A DNA stretch of 64,000 nt from CAJBVW01 sp964457335 (GTDB lineage: Bacteria; Myxococcota_A; UBA796; SXON01): contig CAYWGD010000010.1 of NCBI GenBank assembly GCA_964457335.1, positions 45,356 to 109,355 of the forward strand, in the 5' to 3' direction. Positions within the stretch are counted from its first letter, which is position 1; each line of letters starts with the position of its first letter. The position numbers and the translations under genes were made by a program. This document shows, piece after piece, positions 34,537 to 42,575 of this stretch. The notes under the pieces are model-generated. The model saw only the letters and a list, made by a program, of their open reading frames with translations. It was not told where the DNA came from and did not search any database.

Positions 34537-36333
34537 GTGTCTCCCTCCCTCCGTCGCGCGTGGATCGTCGCGGGCCTCGTCGCGCTCGGGCTCGTCGCGA
34601 CCTTCCCGATGGCGACCGACCCCCTCGGGCGCCTCGTGGGCCACGGCGACGTGGACGCGACCAACCACGCATGGGGGCCCTGGTGGTGGTGGATCACGCT
34701 CGGCCGCGGCGAGATCCCGTGGGAGACGAAGCTGCTCGCGGCGCCGGGCGGCGGCGTCCTCTGGTTCATCGACCCCTTCCTCGCGGCCGTGGGCGCCACG
34801 ATGGTGGGCGTGGTCGGGGTGGTCGGCGCCTACAACCTCGTCATCCTGCTGTATGTCGTGCTCGCGGCGGCGGCAGGCCGTTCGCTCGCGCGGGCGCTCG
34901 GCGCGGGGGGGGCGGCGTCGTGGATCGCGGCGGTGGGCGTGGCGCTCGGACCCTACCTCCTCTGCGAGATCCACAACGGCGTGTCCGAGGCGGTGGGCGT
35001 CGCGTGGTCGACGTTCGCGCTCGCGGCGGCACGGCGGGCGCTGAGCGGCGGCGGGCTCCGGTGGTGGGCCGCGACCGGCGCGTGGCTCGGCGTCGCGACC
35101 GCGGGCACCTGGTACTACGGGCTCGCGACGGGCCTGACGATCGGCGCGTGGGCGCTCGCGACGCTGCTGACGCGCGACGCGACGGAGCGGCGCGCCGCGC
35201 TCCGTGGCATCGGTGGCGCGCTGCTCGCGGGGGGCCTCGCCGGCGTGATCGCGGCGCCCGTGCTCGCGCTCGTGCGGCGGAGCGTCACGGACCCGGCGTC
35301 GCTGGTGCTCCGCGGAGACGTGGACGCGGGCGTGCGCGAGTACCTGCTCGCGCACAACGCCGTGGACCCGCGGGCGTTCGTGGCGCCAGGGGGCTTCCAG
35401 TCCGTGGACCTCGCGGCGCGCGGCGAGGCCTTCCTGCACAGCAGCTACCTCGGGCTCGTGGCGCTCGCGCTCGCCGCGGTCGCGGTGGGGGCGCGGCCCG
35501 GCCTCTGGCGCGCGGCGCTCGGGCTCGTGCCGGCGGCGGTGCTCTCGCTGGGGGCGTGGCTCTGGTGGGGCGGCGCGTGGGTGGAGATCGGCGGCGCGCG
35601 GCTCGCGTTGCCGTTCTCGTGGCTCGTGGCCGTGCTCCCGGACGCGGGCGCGACGCACGCTCAGCGGCTCGCGTGGCCCGTGGTGGCGGGCGTCGCGGCG
35701 CTCGCGGCGGTGGGCGCCGACACGCTGGCGGCGCGCTCGGAGCGGCCGCGGCGCGCGCTCGTGGCGCTCGGCGGGCTCGTGGCGCTCGACCTGCTCGTGT
35801 CGGCGCCGTGGCCCCTCGCGCGGGTCGAGGCCCTCGACGTGCGCGCGCACGCGCGGCTCGGCGAGCTCGCGAAGATCGAGCGGCGGACGACCCCGGCGTC
35901 GGAGCTCAAGATCGGGGTGCTCGACCTGCCCGCCGAGGTCGGCTCGACGATGGCGAGCTCGCGGTACCTCGTCTACCAGGCGGCGAGCGGGCTCCCGATC
36001 CCGTACCGGCCCGACGCGCGCGGCGGCACGGCCCGGCTCTTCGGCGCGTCGTGGTTCAACGTGCTGTTCGCGGCGAGCGCGGGCCGGCCGGACGAGGCGG
36101 CGTCCCTCGCGGCGTCGCTCGCCGGGGTCACGCGCGTCGACATCAACGTGGACGGCTCGGCCATCCGGTGGATCGTGCTGCACCGCGAGCTCGAGCGCGG
36201 GCGCGGCGACGTGGCCTGGCTCGACCGGCAGCTCCGCGCGTGGTTCGGCGAGCCCGAGGCGCTCGGCGACCACCTGACGTGGGACATCCGGAACCGGCGG
36301 GGCAGCGCGGGGGTGGTGATGCCGCGGGAGTGA
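34537..36333 (+). CDS. Multi-pass membrane protein, GT-C/YfhO-like architecture
   Basis: The 598-residue protein has about ten transmembrane helices in its first 430 residues, with a GHGDVDATNHAWGPW loop after the first helix, where GT-C glycosyltransferases carry their acidic residues. A soluble C-terminal part starts near KIGVLDLPAEVGST. A second protein of the same plan is encoded at 51267, where the corresponding turn is GVLNLPVRA. It may transfer sugar from a lipid carrier, but this is inferred from architecture. The start is the GTG at 34537; the nearest purine-rich stretch (GAGGGGG) is rather far upstream. Confidence 0.65.
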   Translation: MSPSLRRAWIVAGLVALGLVATFPMATDPLGRLVGHGDVDATNHAWGPWWWWITLGRGEIPWETKLLAAPGGGVLWFIDPFLAAVGATMVGVVGVVGAYNLVILLYVVLAAAAGRSLARALGAGGAASWIAAVGVALGPYLLCEIHNGVSEAVGVAWSTFALAAARRALSGGGLRWWAATGAWLGVATAGTWYYGLATGLTIGAWALATLLTRDATERRAALRGIGGALLAGGLAGVIAAPVLALVRRSVTDPASLVLRGDVDAGVREYLLAHNAVDPRAFVAPGGFQSVDLAARGEAFLHSSYLGLVALALAAVAVGARPGLWRAALGLVPAAVLSLGAWLWWGGAWVEIGGARLALPFSWLVAVLPDAGATHAQRLAWPVVAGVAALAAVGADTLAARSERPRRALVALGGLVALDLLVSAPWPLARVEALDVRAHARLGELAKIERRTTPASELKIGVLDLPAEVGSTMASSRYLVYQAASGLPIPYRPDARGGTARLFGASWFNVLFAASAGRPDEAASLAASLAGVTRVDINVDGSAIRWIVLHRELERGRGDVAWLDRQLRAWFGEPEALGDHLTWDIRNRRGSAGVVMPRE

Positions 36334-36413
36334 CCGCGCGAGGCGACCGGAGGGCGGCGGGGGCGGCCGGGGCGCGTGGGCCGGAGGCCGCGCCGGGGAT
36401 CCGGCCCCCGCCG

Positions 36414-36490
36414 GTCGGCGGCCGCGCGGGCCGCCGACGGAGCCCGGAGGGCGACCCCGCAGGGCGCCGGCCCCCGCGTCTTCGCGGGGG
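36414..36490. terminator. Two strong hairpins between convergent genes
   Basis: GTCGGCGGCC pairs perfectly with GGCCGCCGAC (36414-36438), and CCCCCGCG with CGCGGGGG around TCTT (36471-36490). They fill the gap between the ends of the membrane protein and sulfatase genes and could stop transcription from both sides, though no T-tract is present. Confidence 0.45.
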
Positions 36491-36502
36491 ACGCGCCCGG
36501 AC

Positions 36503-38050
36503 CTACTCCTCCTCGTCCTCGAGGTAGCCGAGCGCTTCGAGCGCCTCCATCGTGCCGTCGGAGGGCTCGATGTCCTCGGCCGCGGGGCGGGCGCCGGGGA
36601 CCCAGCGCGCGCCGGAGGTGGCGGCGGCAGCCCAGTCGACGCTCGCGATGGGCTTCTTCGCGTCGGCGGCGGCGAAGTAGGCGGCGAGCTGGCCCTCCAG
36701 GCGCGTGGCGACGTCGGGGTGCGCGGCGGCGAGGTCGGTGGTCTCCAGCGGGTCGCGCGCGAGGTCGTAGAGCTTCGGGACGCGGTCGTGGACGAGCTTC
36801 CAGTCGCCTTCGCGCACGGACGCGCGGTGGGTCGCGCCGAACCACTCCTCGGCGAAGCTCGGGGCGGGCGCGAGGGGCTCGCCGCGGAGGGCCGGCGCGA
36901 GGTCGCGACCGGGCAGCGCGGGATCGCCGGGGAGACCGACGGCGGCGAGGAGCGTCGGCACGATGTCGACGTGCTGGACGACGTCGGCGACGGCGCGGGG
37001 CGTGGTGCCGCCGGGGGGCCGGACGAGCAGCGGGACGGAGATCACGGTCTCGTCGGGCGCGCCCATGTGCTCGATGTCGCCGTGCTCGCCGAAGCGCTCG
37101 CCGTGATCGGCGGTGAAGACGAGCCAGGCGGCGTCGAGCGTGCCGTCGGCGCGGAGGTCAGCGAGCGCGCGGCCTACGCGGGCGTCGAGCTGGCGGGCCT
37201 CGCCGTCGTAGAGGCCGGCGAGGAACGCCCAGTCCCGCGCGGTCGGGACGATCTTGCCGGCCCGGACCTTGCGGATGGTGTCGCGCCACTTCGACGAGGG
37301 GTGGGTGGCGAGGCTCGACTTCGGGAGGTCCTTCGGGCGGAAGCGCTTCTTGGGCGTGTAGGGGCCGTGCACGTCGATGTAGTGCACGAGCACGAAGCGC
37401 GGGACCGTGCGGAAGAGCGTGTTCCAGCGCAGCCAGCGCTCGTTGACGCGCGGGGCCTGGCCGTCGCGCCAGCCGTAGCGGCCAAAACCGCGGTCGTAGC
37501 CGAAGGCGGCGTCGAGCTGGGCCTGCTCCACGAAGGCGCCGGTGAGCCAGCCGGCGGCGCGGAAGCGCTCGGCGACCATCGTGACCTCGCTCCGGATGCG
37601 GTCGGGCGGTTTCGTGCGGTAGAGCCCGTGCTCGACGGGGTAGCGGCCCGAGAGCAGCGCCGGCATGGCCGAGCGCGTCCACGAGGACTGCGACCGCGCG
37701 CGCTCGAAGCGGACGGCGCTCGTCGTGAGCGCGTGGAGCTTCGGCATCTTCTCCGCGGTGAAGCGGTCGGCCCGCAGGCAGTCGACGACCATCACGATCA
37801 CGGCGGGGGCGGCGGGCGCGAAGGCGAGGTGTGCGGCGCCGAGGGCGGACGCGAGCGCGGTGGCGCCGAGCGTGCGGAGGGGGAGGGGGCGCTTGCGGAG
37901 GCGCGCGCCGAGCGTGGACAGGAGCGCGCCGGCGAGCGCGCCGAACGCGGCCACGTCGAAGAGCACGAGGGCGCCGGCGGGGAGCGGCACGTCGAAGAGG
38001 ACGGCGATCGTCCCCGACGCCGCGGCGGCGCCGAGCAGGGAGAGGAGCAT
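36503..38050 (-). CDS. Membrane-bound sulfatase-fold hydrolase lacking the formylglycine Cys
   Basis: The 515-residue protein has an N-terminal membrane region of about three or four helices (1-85), then an alkaline phosphatase/sulfatase catalytic domain starting VIVMVVDCLRADRF with the metal ligand Asp90. The usual C-x-P-S-R site is replaced by SSWTRSAMPALLSGRYP, placing Thr125 as nucleophile. It should therefore not need formylglycine activation and may be a phosphotransferase or phosphodiesterase. Further metal ligands are in FTADHGERFGEHG. It is divergent from the OmpR-type regulator. Confidence 0.85.
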   Translation of the reverse strand: MLLSLLGAAAASGTIAVLFDVPLPAGALVLFDVAAFGALAGALLSTLGARLRKRPLPLRTLGATALASALGAAHLAFAPAAPAVIVMVVDCLRADRFTAEKMPKLHALTTSAVRFERARSQSSWTRSAMPALLSGRYPVEHGLYRTKPPDRIRSEVTMVAERFRAAGWLTGAFVEQAQLDAAFGYDRGFGRYGWRDGQAPRVNERWLRWNTLFRTVPRFVLVHYIDVHGPYTPKKRFRPKDLPKSSLATHPSSKWRDTIRKVRAGKIVPTARDWAFLAGLYDGEARQLDARVGRALADLRADGTLDAAWLVFTADHGERFGEHGDIEHMGAPDETVISVPLLVRPPGGTTPRAVADVVQHVDIVPTLLAAVGLPGDPALPGRDLAPALRGEPLAPAPSFAEEWFGATHRASVREGDWKLVHDRVPKLYDLARDPLETTDLAAAHPDVATRLEGQLAAYFAAADAKKPIASVDWAAAATSGARWVPGARPAAEDIEPSDGTMEALEALGYLEDEEE

Positions 38051-38152
38051 CCGGAGGCCACTTCGCGCGTTCGGGGCGGGGCGTCAACCGACGGGGTTTC
38101 CGCGCCGGTCGGAGCCCCGCGTGTCGCGCGGCGCGATAAGGGGCGCGCCGTC

Positions 38153-38845
38153 ATGGCCGAGCGCATCCTGCTGGTGGAAGACGAGGCGTTGGTGGCGGAC
38201 ATGGTCCGCATGAACCTGGAGCACGCGGGCTTCCGGGTGGACGCCGTCAGCAACGGCACGGACGGGCTCCAGCGGCTCAAGTCGCAGGCCTACGACCTCG
38301 TGCTCCTCGACGTGATGCTCCCGGGGCTCAGCGGCTTCGAGGTGGCGCGGAAGGCGCGCGAGACCGGGGTCGCGACCCCGATCCTGATGCTGACGGCCCG
38401 CGGGGAGACGCAGGCGAAGGTGGCGGGGCTCGACGCGGGCGCCGACGACTACCTGACGAAGCCCTTCGCGACGGCCGAGCTGCTGGCGCGGGTGCGCGCG
38501 CTGATCCGCCGCCACACGCAGCCGCGCGGCGTGCCGTCGAGCCGCGAGCTGCGCTTCGGCGTGTACGCGGTCAACTTCGACACGCGCGAGGCCACGACGA
38601 ACGAAGGCCGCGTCACGCTCACCGAGCGGGAGTGCGCGCTGCTCGAGTACCTCGCGGGGCGCGAGGGAGAGCTCTTGCCGCGCGCGGAGATCCTCGAGAA
38701 CGTGTGGGGCATGGACCGCTTCCCGACGGCACGCACCGTGGACAACTACGTGCTGCGCCTGCGGAAGCTGTTCGAGCCCGACCCGGAGGAGCCGATCTAC
38801 CTCCAGACCGTGCGCGGGCGCGGCTACCGGTTCGTCCGGGGGTAG
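38153..38845 (+). CDS. OmpR-family response regulator (no adjacent kinase)
   Basis: The 230-residue protein has a receiver domain (ILLVEDE, phospho-acceptor Asp53 in LVLLDVMLPG, Lys103 in YLTKPFA) and a C-terminal winged helix (LTERECALLEYLAGREGELL to TVRGRGYRFVRG). It binds DNA as a dimer when phosphorylated. No histidine kinase gene is adjacent; the orphan kinase at 30042 is the closest in the window. It shares a transcript with the next small gene, three bases downstream. Confidence 0.93.
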   Translation: MAERILLVEDEALVADMVRMNLEHAGFRVDAVSNGTDGLQRLKSQAYDLVLLDVMLPGLSGFEVARKARETGVATPILMLTARGETQAKVAGLDAGADDYLTKPFATAELLARVRALIRRHTQPRGVPSSRELRFGVYAVNFDTREATTNEGRVTLTERECALLEYLAGREGELLPRAEILENVWGMDRFPTARTVDNYVLRLRKLFEPDPEEPIYLQTVRGRGYRFVRG

Positions 38846-38848
38846 GGG

Positions 38849-39370
38849 ATGGGCGGGATCGCGCAGCTGATCAACTCGGTGGTGGATCTGCTCGGGGTGC
38901 ACCTCGCGCCCTGGATGGCGCCGGCGGGGCTCGTGGCGGCGATCGCGGTGTTCTGGCCCTGGATCCGGGTGAACCTGCGGACCGACGACGCGCGGAAGCT
39001 GCTCAAGCGCGCGTCGCGCGAGCGCGGGGCCGAGCGGGAGCGCATGGAGCGCGAGGCGCTGGCGCTCGTGGCCGGGCGTCCCGACGGGCTGGTGGTCGTG
39101 GCGCGGGAGGCCCTGGAGCAGGGGCGGAAGGCGCTCGCGGCCGAGGCCGTCGCGCAGCTCCGGGCGACGGGCAAGCGCCTGCCGCAGCTCCGGACGCTGG
39201 AGCGCGCGCTGGAGCCGCCGCTGCCAGGGGTCCCGTCGGAGGCCTGCATCGTGATCGAGCGGCTCGTGGAGACCGGGATGGTCGACGAGGCGCGCGCGCG
39301 TGTGGCCCAGGCGCGGCGAAAGTGGCCGTTCGACGAGGAGCTCGAGGCGTTGCAGGCGCGCATCGGGTGA
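38849..39370 (+). CDS. Single-pass membrane protein of unknown function
   Basis: The 173-residue protein has one transmembrane helix (APAGLVAAIAVFWPWI, about residues 24-40), followed by charged helices rich in Arg, Glu and Ala. It starts three bases after the response regulator stop and probably belongs to the same transcript. No family was recognised; the helical tail could act as a scaffold. Confidence 0.65.
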   Translation: MGGIAQLINSVVDLLGVHLAPWMAPAGLVAAIAVFWPWIRVNLRTDDARKLLKRASRERGAERERMEREALALVAGRPDGLVVVAREALEQGRKALAAEAVAQLRATGKRLPQLRTLERALEPPLPGVPSEACIVIERLVETGMVDEARARVAQARRKWPFDEELEALQARIG

Positions 39371-39421
39371 GCAGCGGCTCCGGGATTCGACCCCGCTCCT
39401 GCCGCCCGGGGGGCCCGCGAG

Positions 39422-40297
39422 TCAACCCCGGAACAGCTCCCGCACCGCGCGCCGCACGACGCCGGGGAGATCGCCGTAGGTGCGCGCCCGGTAGAGCCGG
39501 CCGCGCCCGGCCTGGGCCATGCCGCGGCAGGTGCGCGCGCCCTGCGGGTGGTGGTCGCCGAGGTGCACGACGTGCAGCCGCGGGAGCCGCGCGGCCGCGC
39601 CCACGGGGTCGCCGCCCACGTTGGCGATGCCGTCGGTGAGCAGGAGCCCGACGCGCTCGCGGCGGCGGGAGCGCCGGAGCTCGTCGGACGCGGCCACGAG
39701 CCCGCCCTCGATGTTCGTGTAGCCCTGCGCCGGCACGGCGAGCACGCGGCGCACGAGCTCGCGCGGGGAGACGGCCTCGCCGGTGCGCACCAGCACGTGC
39801 GGGCGCGTGTCGAACGCGACCACGGCCACGTGCTCCAGCTTCAGGCGGAGGATCGCGGTCGCCACGGCCACGAGCGCGATCTTCTCGCCGGTCATCGACA
39901 GCGAGAGGTCGAGGATCGCGACGACGTCGACCTCGCGGGGCGCCTGGCGCACCAGGTGGACGTCCGCGGGCGCCCACGGGCGCGGGCGATCGAGCGTCTC
40001 CTCCAGGTCGAGGTCGCCGGCTTCGGGCCAGGCGACCGCCTCGAGGCGGCGGGGCCGCGCGGCGTGACGCAACAGGCTGCGAGCGTGCGCCAGGATCGCG
40101 TCCACGGCGCGATCCTGGACCGCCCGGCGGCGGGGTCCGGGCGGCAGCGACTGGCGCAGGCGGTGCCAGCCCACGGCCGCGTCCCAGCCGGTCGGCAGGT
40201 CGCCGAGGGTGACGTCCAGGCCCTCCTGGAGCACCGCGTCCGCGTCCGCCGCCGGGACCGCCACCGCGTCGCCTACGGCGCGGGCCGGTCCCCCCAC
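39422..40297 (-). CDS. VWA-domain protein, partner of the MoxR ATPase
   Basis: The 291-residue protein has a C-terminal von Willebrand factor A domain with an intact MIDAS: DLSLS at 130-134, a Thr in GYTNIEGG and an Asp in LLLTDGIANVGG. VWA proteins of this type work with MoxR AAA+ ATPases as chaperones that insert metal cofactors or remodel target complexes. The GTG at 40297 lies inside the end of the ATPase gene; a GTG at 40264, after that stop, is an alternative. The shift between the two genes falls on an A7 run, so a fused ATPase-VWA product by -1 frameshifting is possible. Confidence 0.82.
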   Translation of the reverse strand: MGGPARAVGDAVAVPAADADAVLQEGLDVTLGDLPTGWDAAVGWHRLRQSLPPGPRRRAVQDRAVDAILAHARSLLRHAARPRRLEAVAWPEAGDLDLEETLDRPRPWAPADVHLVRQAPREVDVVAILDLSLSMTGEKIALVAVATAILRLKLEHVAVVAFDTRPHVLVRTGEAVSPRELVRRVLAVPAQGYTNIEGGLVAASDELRRSRRRERVGLLLTDGIANVGGDPVGAAARLPRLHVVHLGDHHPQGARTCRGMAQAGRGRLYRARTYGDLPGVVRRAVRELFRG

Positions 40298-40306
40298 GCT
40301 TTTTTT
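40254..40306 (-). promoter_or_regulatory. Possible -1 frameshift signal at the MoxR/VWA junction
   Basis: The minus strand has A AAA AAA in the reading frame of the ATPase (40306-40300), a seven-base spacer, then a stem GGGACCG/CGGTCCC (40292-40286 with 40260-40254). Slipping back one base continues directly into the VWA frame. A run of seven A is exceptional in this GC-rich window. Function is inferred only from the layout. Confidence 0.4.
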
Positions 40307-41088
40307 GCGAGCCCCTCCAGCACCTCCCGCAGCGAGGTGCCCTGCGGATCGACCAGCTCGATGCGCGTCGGCAGCGCGATCGTCGCGGCGCGGGCCACGT
40401 CCCCGCCGAGCCGGGCCGCGATGTCCGCGATGGCGATGGCCGCCCGCACCGACGCGCCGCGCCGCACGCGCGGATCCGACCGCGTGGCCCGCGCGAGCGC
40501 GACCGCGCGGGCGACGATCTCCGGCGAGGGCGCGCACCGGGCGTCCTGGTGGACGATCGCGCGCTCCTCCGCCTCGCTCTGGTAGTCGAGGCGCACGAGC
40601 TCGAAGCGGTCGAGCAGCGCCTCCGACAACGCGCCCGTCGCCACGAACTCCGCGGGGTTCTGGGTCGCGACCACCGCGAAGCCGTCCGCGGCGCGCACCT
40701 CGCCGAGCTGCGGCACCTGCACGCGCCCCTCGTCCATCGCGGGCAGGAGCACGTTCTGGACGCCCTCGGGCATCCGGTTGAGCTCGTTCACGAAGAGCAC
40801 GGCGCCCTCGCGCATCGCGCGCACGAGCGGCCCGGCGAGGAAGTGCTCGGGGCGGTAGCCCGAGGCGAGCACGGCCGGCGGGTCGAACGCCCCGACGAGG
40901 CGCGCCTCGGTGTAGCGGCCGTCGCCGTCCACGCGCACGAAGCCGCGTCCGAGCGCGCCGCAGGCGGCCTGCGCGAGCGCGGTCTTGCCCACGCCGACGG
41001 GCCCTTCGAGCAGGACGTGCCGCCCGGCTTCCAGGCAGGCGTGCAGGGCCTCGGTCTCGGCGTCGCGTCCGACGATGCGCGGGAGCAT
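40273..41088 (-). CDS. MoxR-type AAA+ ATPase
   Basis: The 271-residue ATPase has Walker A GPVGVGKT (29-36), Walker B AVLFVNELNR (96-105, with Asn for the usual Asp), sensor residues in ATQNPAEF and an arginine-finger region DRFELVRLDY. This is the MoxR architecture. It is followed by the overlapping VWA gene, the usual pairing. It is divergent from the TIR gene with 152 bases between the start codons. In vWA-MoxR conflict systems such pairs are linked with TIR or protease effectors, which makes the neighbourhood notable. Confidence 0.9.
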   Translation of the reverse strand: MLPRIVGRDAETEALHACLEAGRHVLLEGPVGVGKTALAQAACGALGRGFVRVDGDGRYTEARLVGAFDPPAVLASGYRPEHFLAGPLVRAMREGAVLFVNELNRMPEGVQNVLLPAMDEGRVQVPQLGEVRAADGFAVVATQNPAEFVATGALSEALLDRFELVRLDYQSEAEERAIVHQDARCAPSPEIVARAVALARATRSDPRVRRGASVRAAIAIADIAARLGGDVARAATIALPTRIELVDPQGTSLREVLEGLAKKAWGDRPAP

Positions 41089-41240
41089 CCGGGGGGCCTA
41101 TCTCGGCGGGGCGCGCCTGTGCGCGGGGTCCGGGCACCCGCTCCGCGGTGCGGCGACGGCGGTGCCCGCGGCGAGGCGTCAGCGGCTCGGGTGCCCGGGC
41201 GGGGGGGACGGCCGCGGTAGACTACGTCGTGTCACTGGAG

Positions 41241-42575
41241 ATGCGCTCGCGCGAGACACCCGCCTCCCCCGTGGTGATCTTCGTCTCGTACGCCGGCGCC
41301 GACGCGCCCTACGTGCGCGCCCTGCAGAGCCACCTCGCCGAGGAGGTCCGCGTCGGGCGGATCACGCTGGTGGTCGATCGCCAGGCGATGCTCCCGGGCG
41401 TCGAGGTCGAGCCCTGGATCGACGCCCGCCTGCGCGAGGCCGACATCGCCCTCTTCCTCCTGAGCCGGGACTTCCTCGCCTCGGAGTGGTGCCTGCCGAA
41501 GGAGCTCCCGCGCGCGCTCGCGCGTCGGGACGATGGGCTGCACCTCGTGCCGGTCCGCCTGCGACCGTGCGAGATCCCGGCTCCGCTGGCCGAGCTCAAC
41601 GCCTTGCCGTCGCCGCGGACCTGGCTCGAGGATCCCGCGGACGACCGGGCGTGGGCGGAGGTCGTCCGGGGGGTCCTCTCGCTGGCGGAGTCGATCCGCC
41701 GCGCGCGGGCCGTGGGGCGGCGGCGCCGCGGCCCCTGGGGGCTCGCCTTCGCGCTCGGCGCGATCGGGGCGGTGGTCCTGTCCCTGCCGTGGGGCTCCCC
41801 GCGGGATCCCTCCCTGCCGTGGGGCGCTCCGCGGGATCCCCCTCCGGAGATCCCCGTGCGGGTCGTCCTCTTCGACGCGCGGGACGGGGTCCCCGCGGCG
41901 GGACCCCCCCTGCTCGCGTTCCTCGGGGAGCGGCTGGTCCCCGCGCTCGTCGCGGGGGGCGCGCGTGCCATCGTGCTCGACGTCGACGCGGTCGGCGCCG
42001 TGGACGAAGCGCTGTCCGTGCCGGCCTCGTTCGTCGAGGCGCTCTCCCTCGCCCGCCGCGCCGGGGTCGAGGTCTACGCGGTCGAGCGCCCGGCCGCGCG
42101 GCTCGCGGCGCCCGTGTGCGGCGAGGGCGAGGCGTCGTCCTGCCTGGCCGGGCGGCTCGCGTGGGGCCCGCCGCGGCCGATGGGCGCCACGGAGGAGAGC
42201 TGGCCCGCCTGCGTGGGCGGTCGCCCGACGGCGGGGCACCTGCTCGCGCTCCTGGTCGTCGGGGCGCCGACGGCGGCGGTGCCCTGCCCGCGCACGGGGA
42301 TCCCCCTGCTCGGGATGGCGGAGGACGTCTGCGGTCGCGCGTGGGACCGGCGCTGGGTGAGCGAGCTCCTCGGGCTGGCGCCGGGCACCGACCCGCTGCG
42401 CGGCGGTCCGGCGGTGGCGTGCCCGGAGCGCGCCGGAGCGGGCACGAGCCTCGTGGTGGTGGGTGATCCCCGCGCCACTCCGGCGGGGCAGGACGCGTTC
42501 GTGCTCGGCGGGCAGCTCGTGGCGGGGGCCGAGGCGCACGCGCTCGCGGCGTGGAGCGCGGGGGACCTCCGGTGA
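41241..42575 (+). CDS. TIR domain - transmembrane helix - CHASE2-like sensor protein
   Basis: The 444-residue protein starts with a TIR domain (11-145): VVIFVSYAGADAPYVRALQ, the BB-loop-like AMLPGVEVEPWID, and LASEWCLPKEL with Glu88 in the position of the NADase catalytic glutamate. An Arg-rich stretch (RARAVGRRRRG) and one transmembrane helix (about 166-183) follow, placing TIR inside. The outer part (205-440) begins VRVVLFDARDG, includes ARAIVLDVDAVGAV and ends TPAGQDAF with AGAEAHALAAW, as in CHASE2 sensor domains. It may consume NAD or signal when its outer domain senses a stimulus. The ATG at 41241 is used; a GTG at 41229 is possible. It couples to the next gene by GTGA. Confidence 0.75.
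   Translation: MRSRETPASPVVIFVSYAGADAPYVRALQSHLAEEVRVGRITLVVDRQAMLPGVEVEPWIDARLREADIALFLLSRDFLASEWCLPKELPRALARRDDGLHLVPVRLRPCEIPAPLAELNALPSPRTWLEDPADDRAWAEVVRGVLSLAESIRRARAVGRRRRGPWGLAFALGAIGAVVLSLPWGSPRDPSLPWGAPRDPPPEIPVRVVLFDARDGVPAAGPPLLAFLGERLVPALVAGGARAIVLDVDAVGAVDEALSVPASFVEALSLARRAGVEVYAVERPAARLAAPVCGEGEASSCLAGRLAWGPPRPMGATEESWPACVGGRPTAGHLLALLVVGAPTAAVPCPRTGIPLLGMAEDVCGRAWDRRWVSELLGLAPGTDPLRGGPAVACPERAGAGTSLVVVGDPRATPAGQDAFVLGGQLVAGAEAHALAAWSAGDLR
41781..41840 (+). repeat. 30-bp tandem duplication in the TIR-CHASE2-like gene
   Basis: Two 30-base units that differ at two positions encode SLPWGSPRDP and SLPWGAPRDP directly after the transmembrane helix, in the outer juxtamembrane linker. 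The near identity suggests a recent duplication. Confidence 0.85.

Noticed and set aside
30042..38845. Kinase at 30042 and regulator at 38153 as a proven two-component pair
   Set aside because: They are 7 kb apart with seven-gene-scale unrelated content between them; proximity alone is not enough, so this is kept only as a hypothesis.
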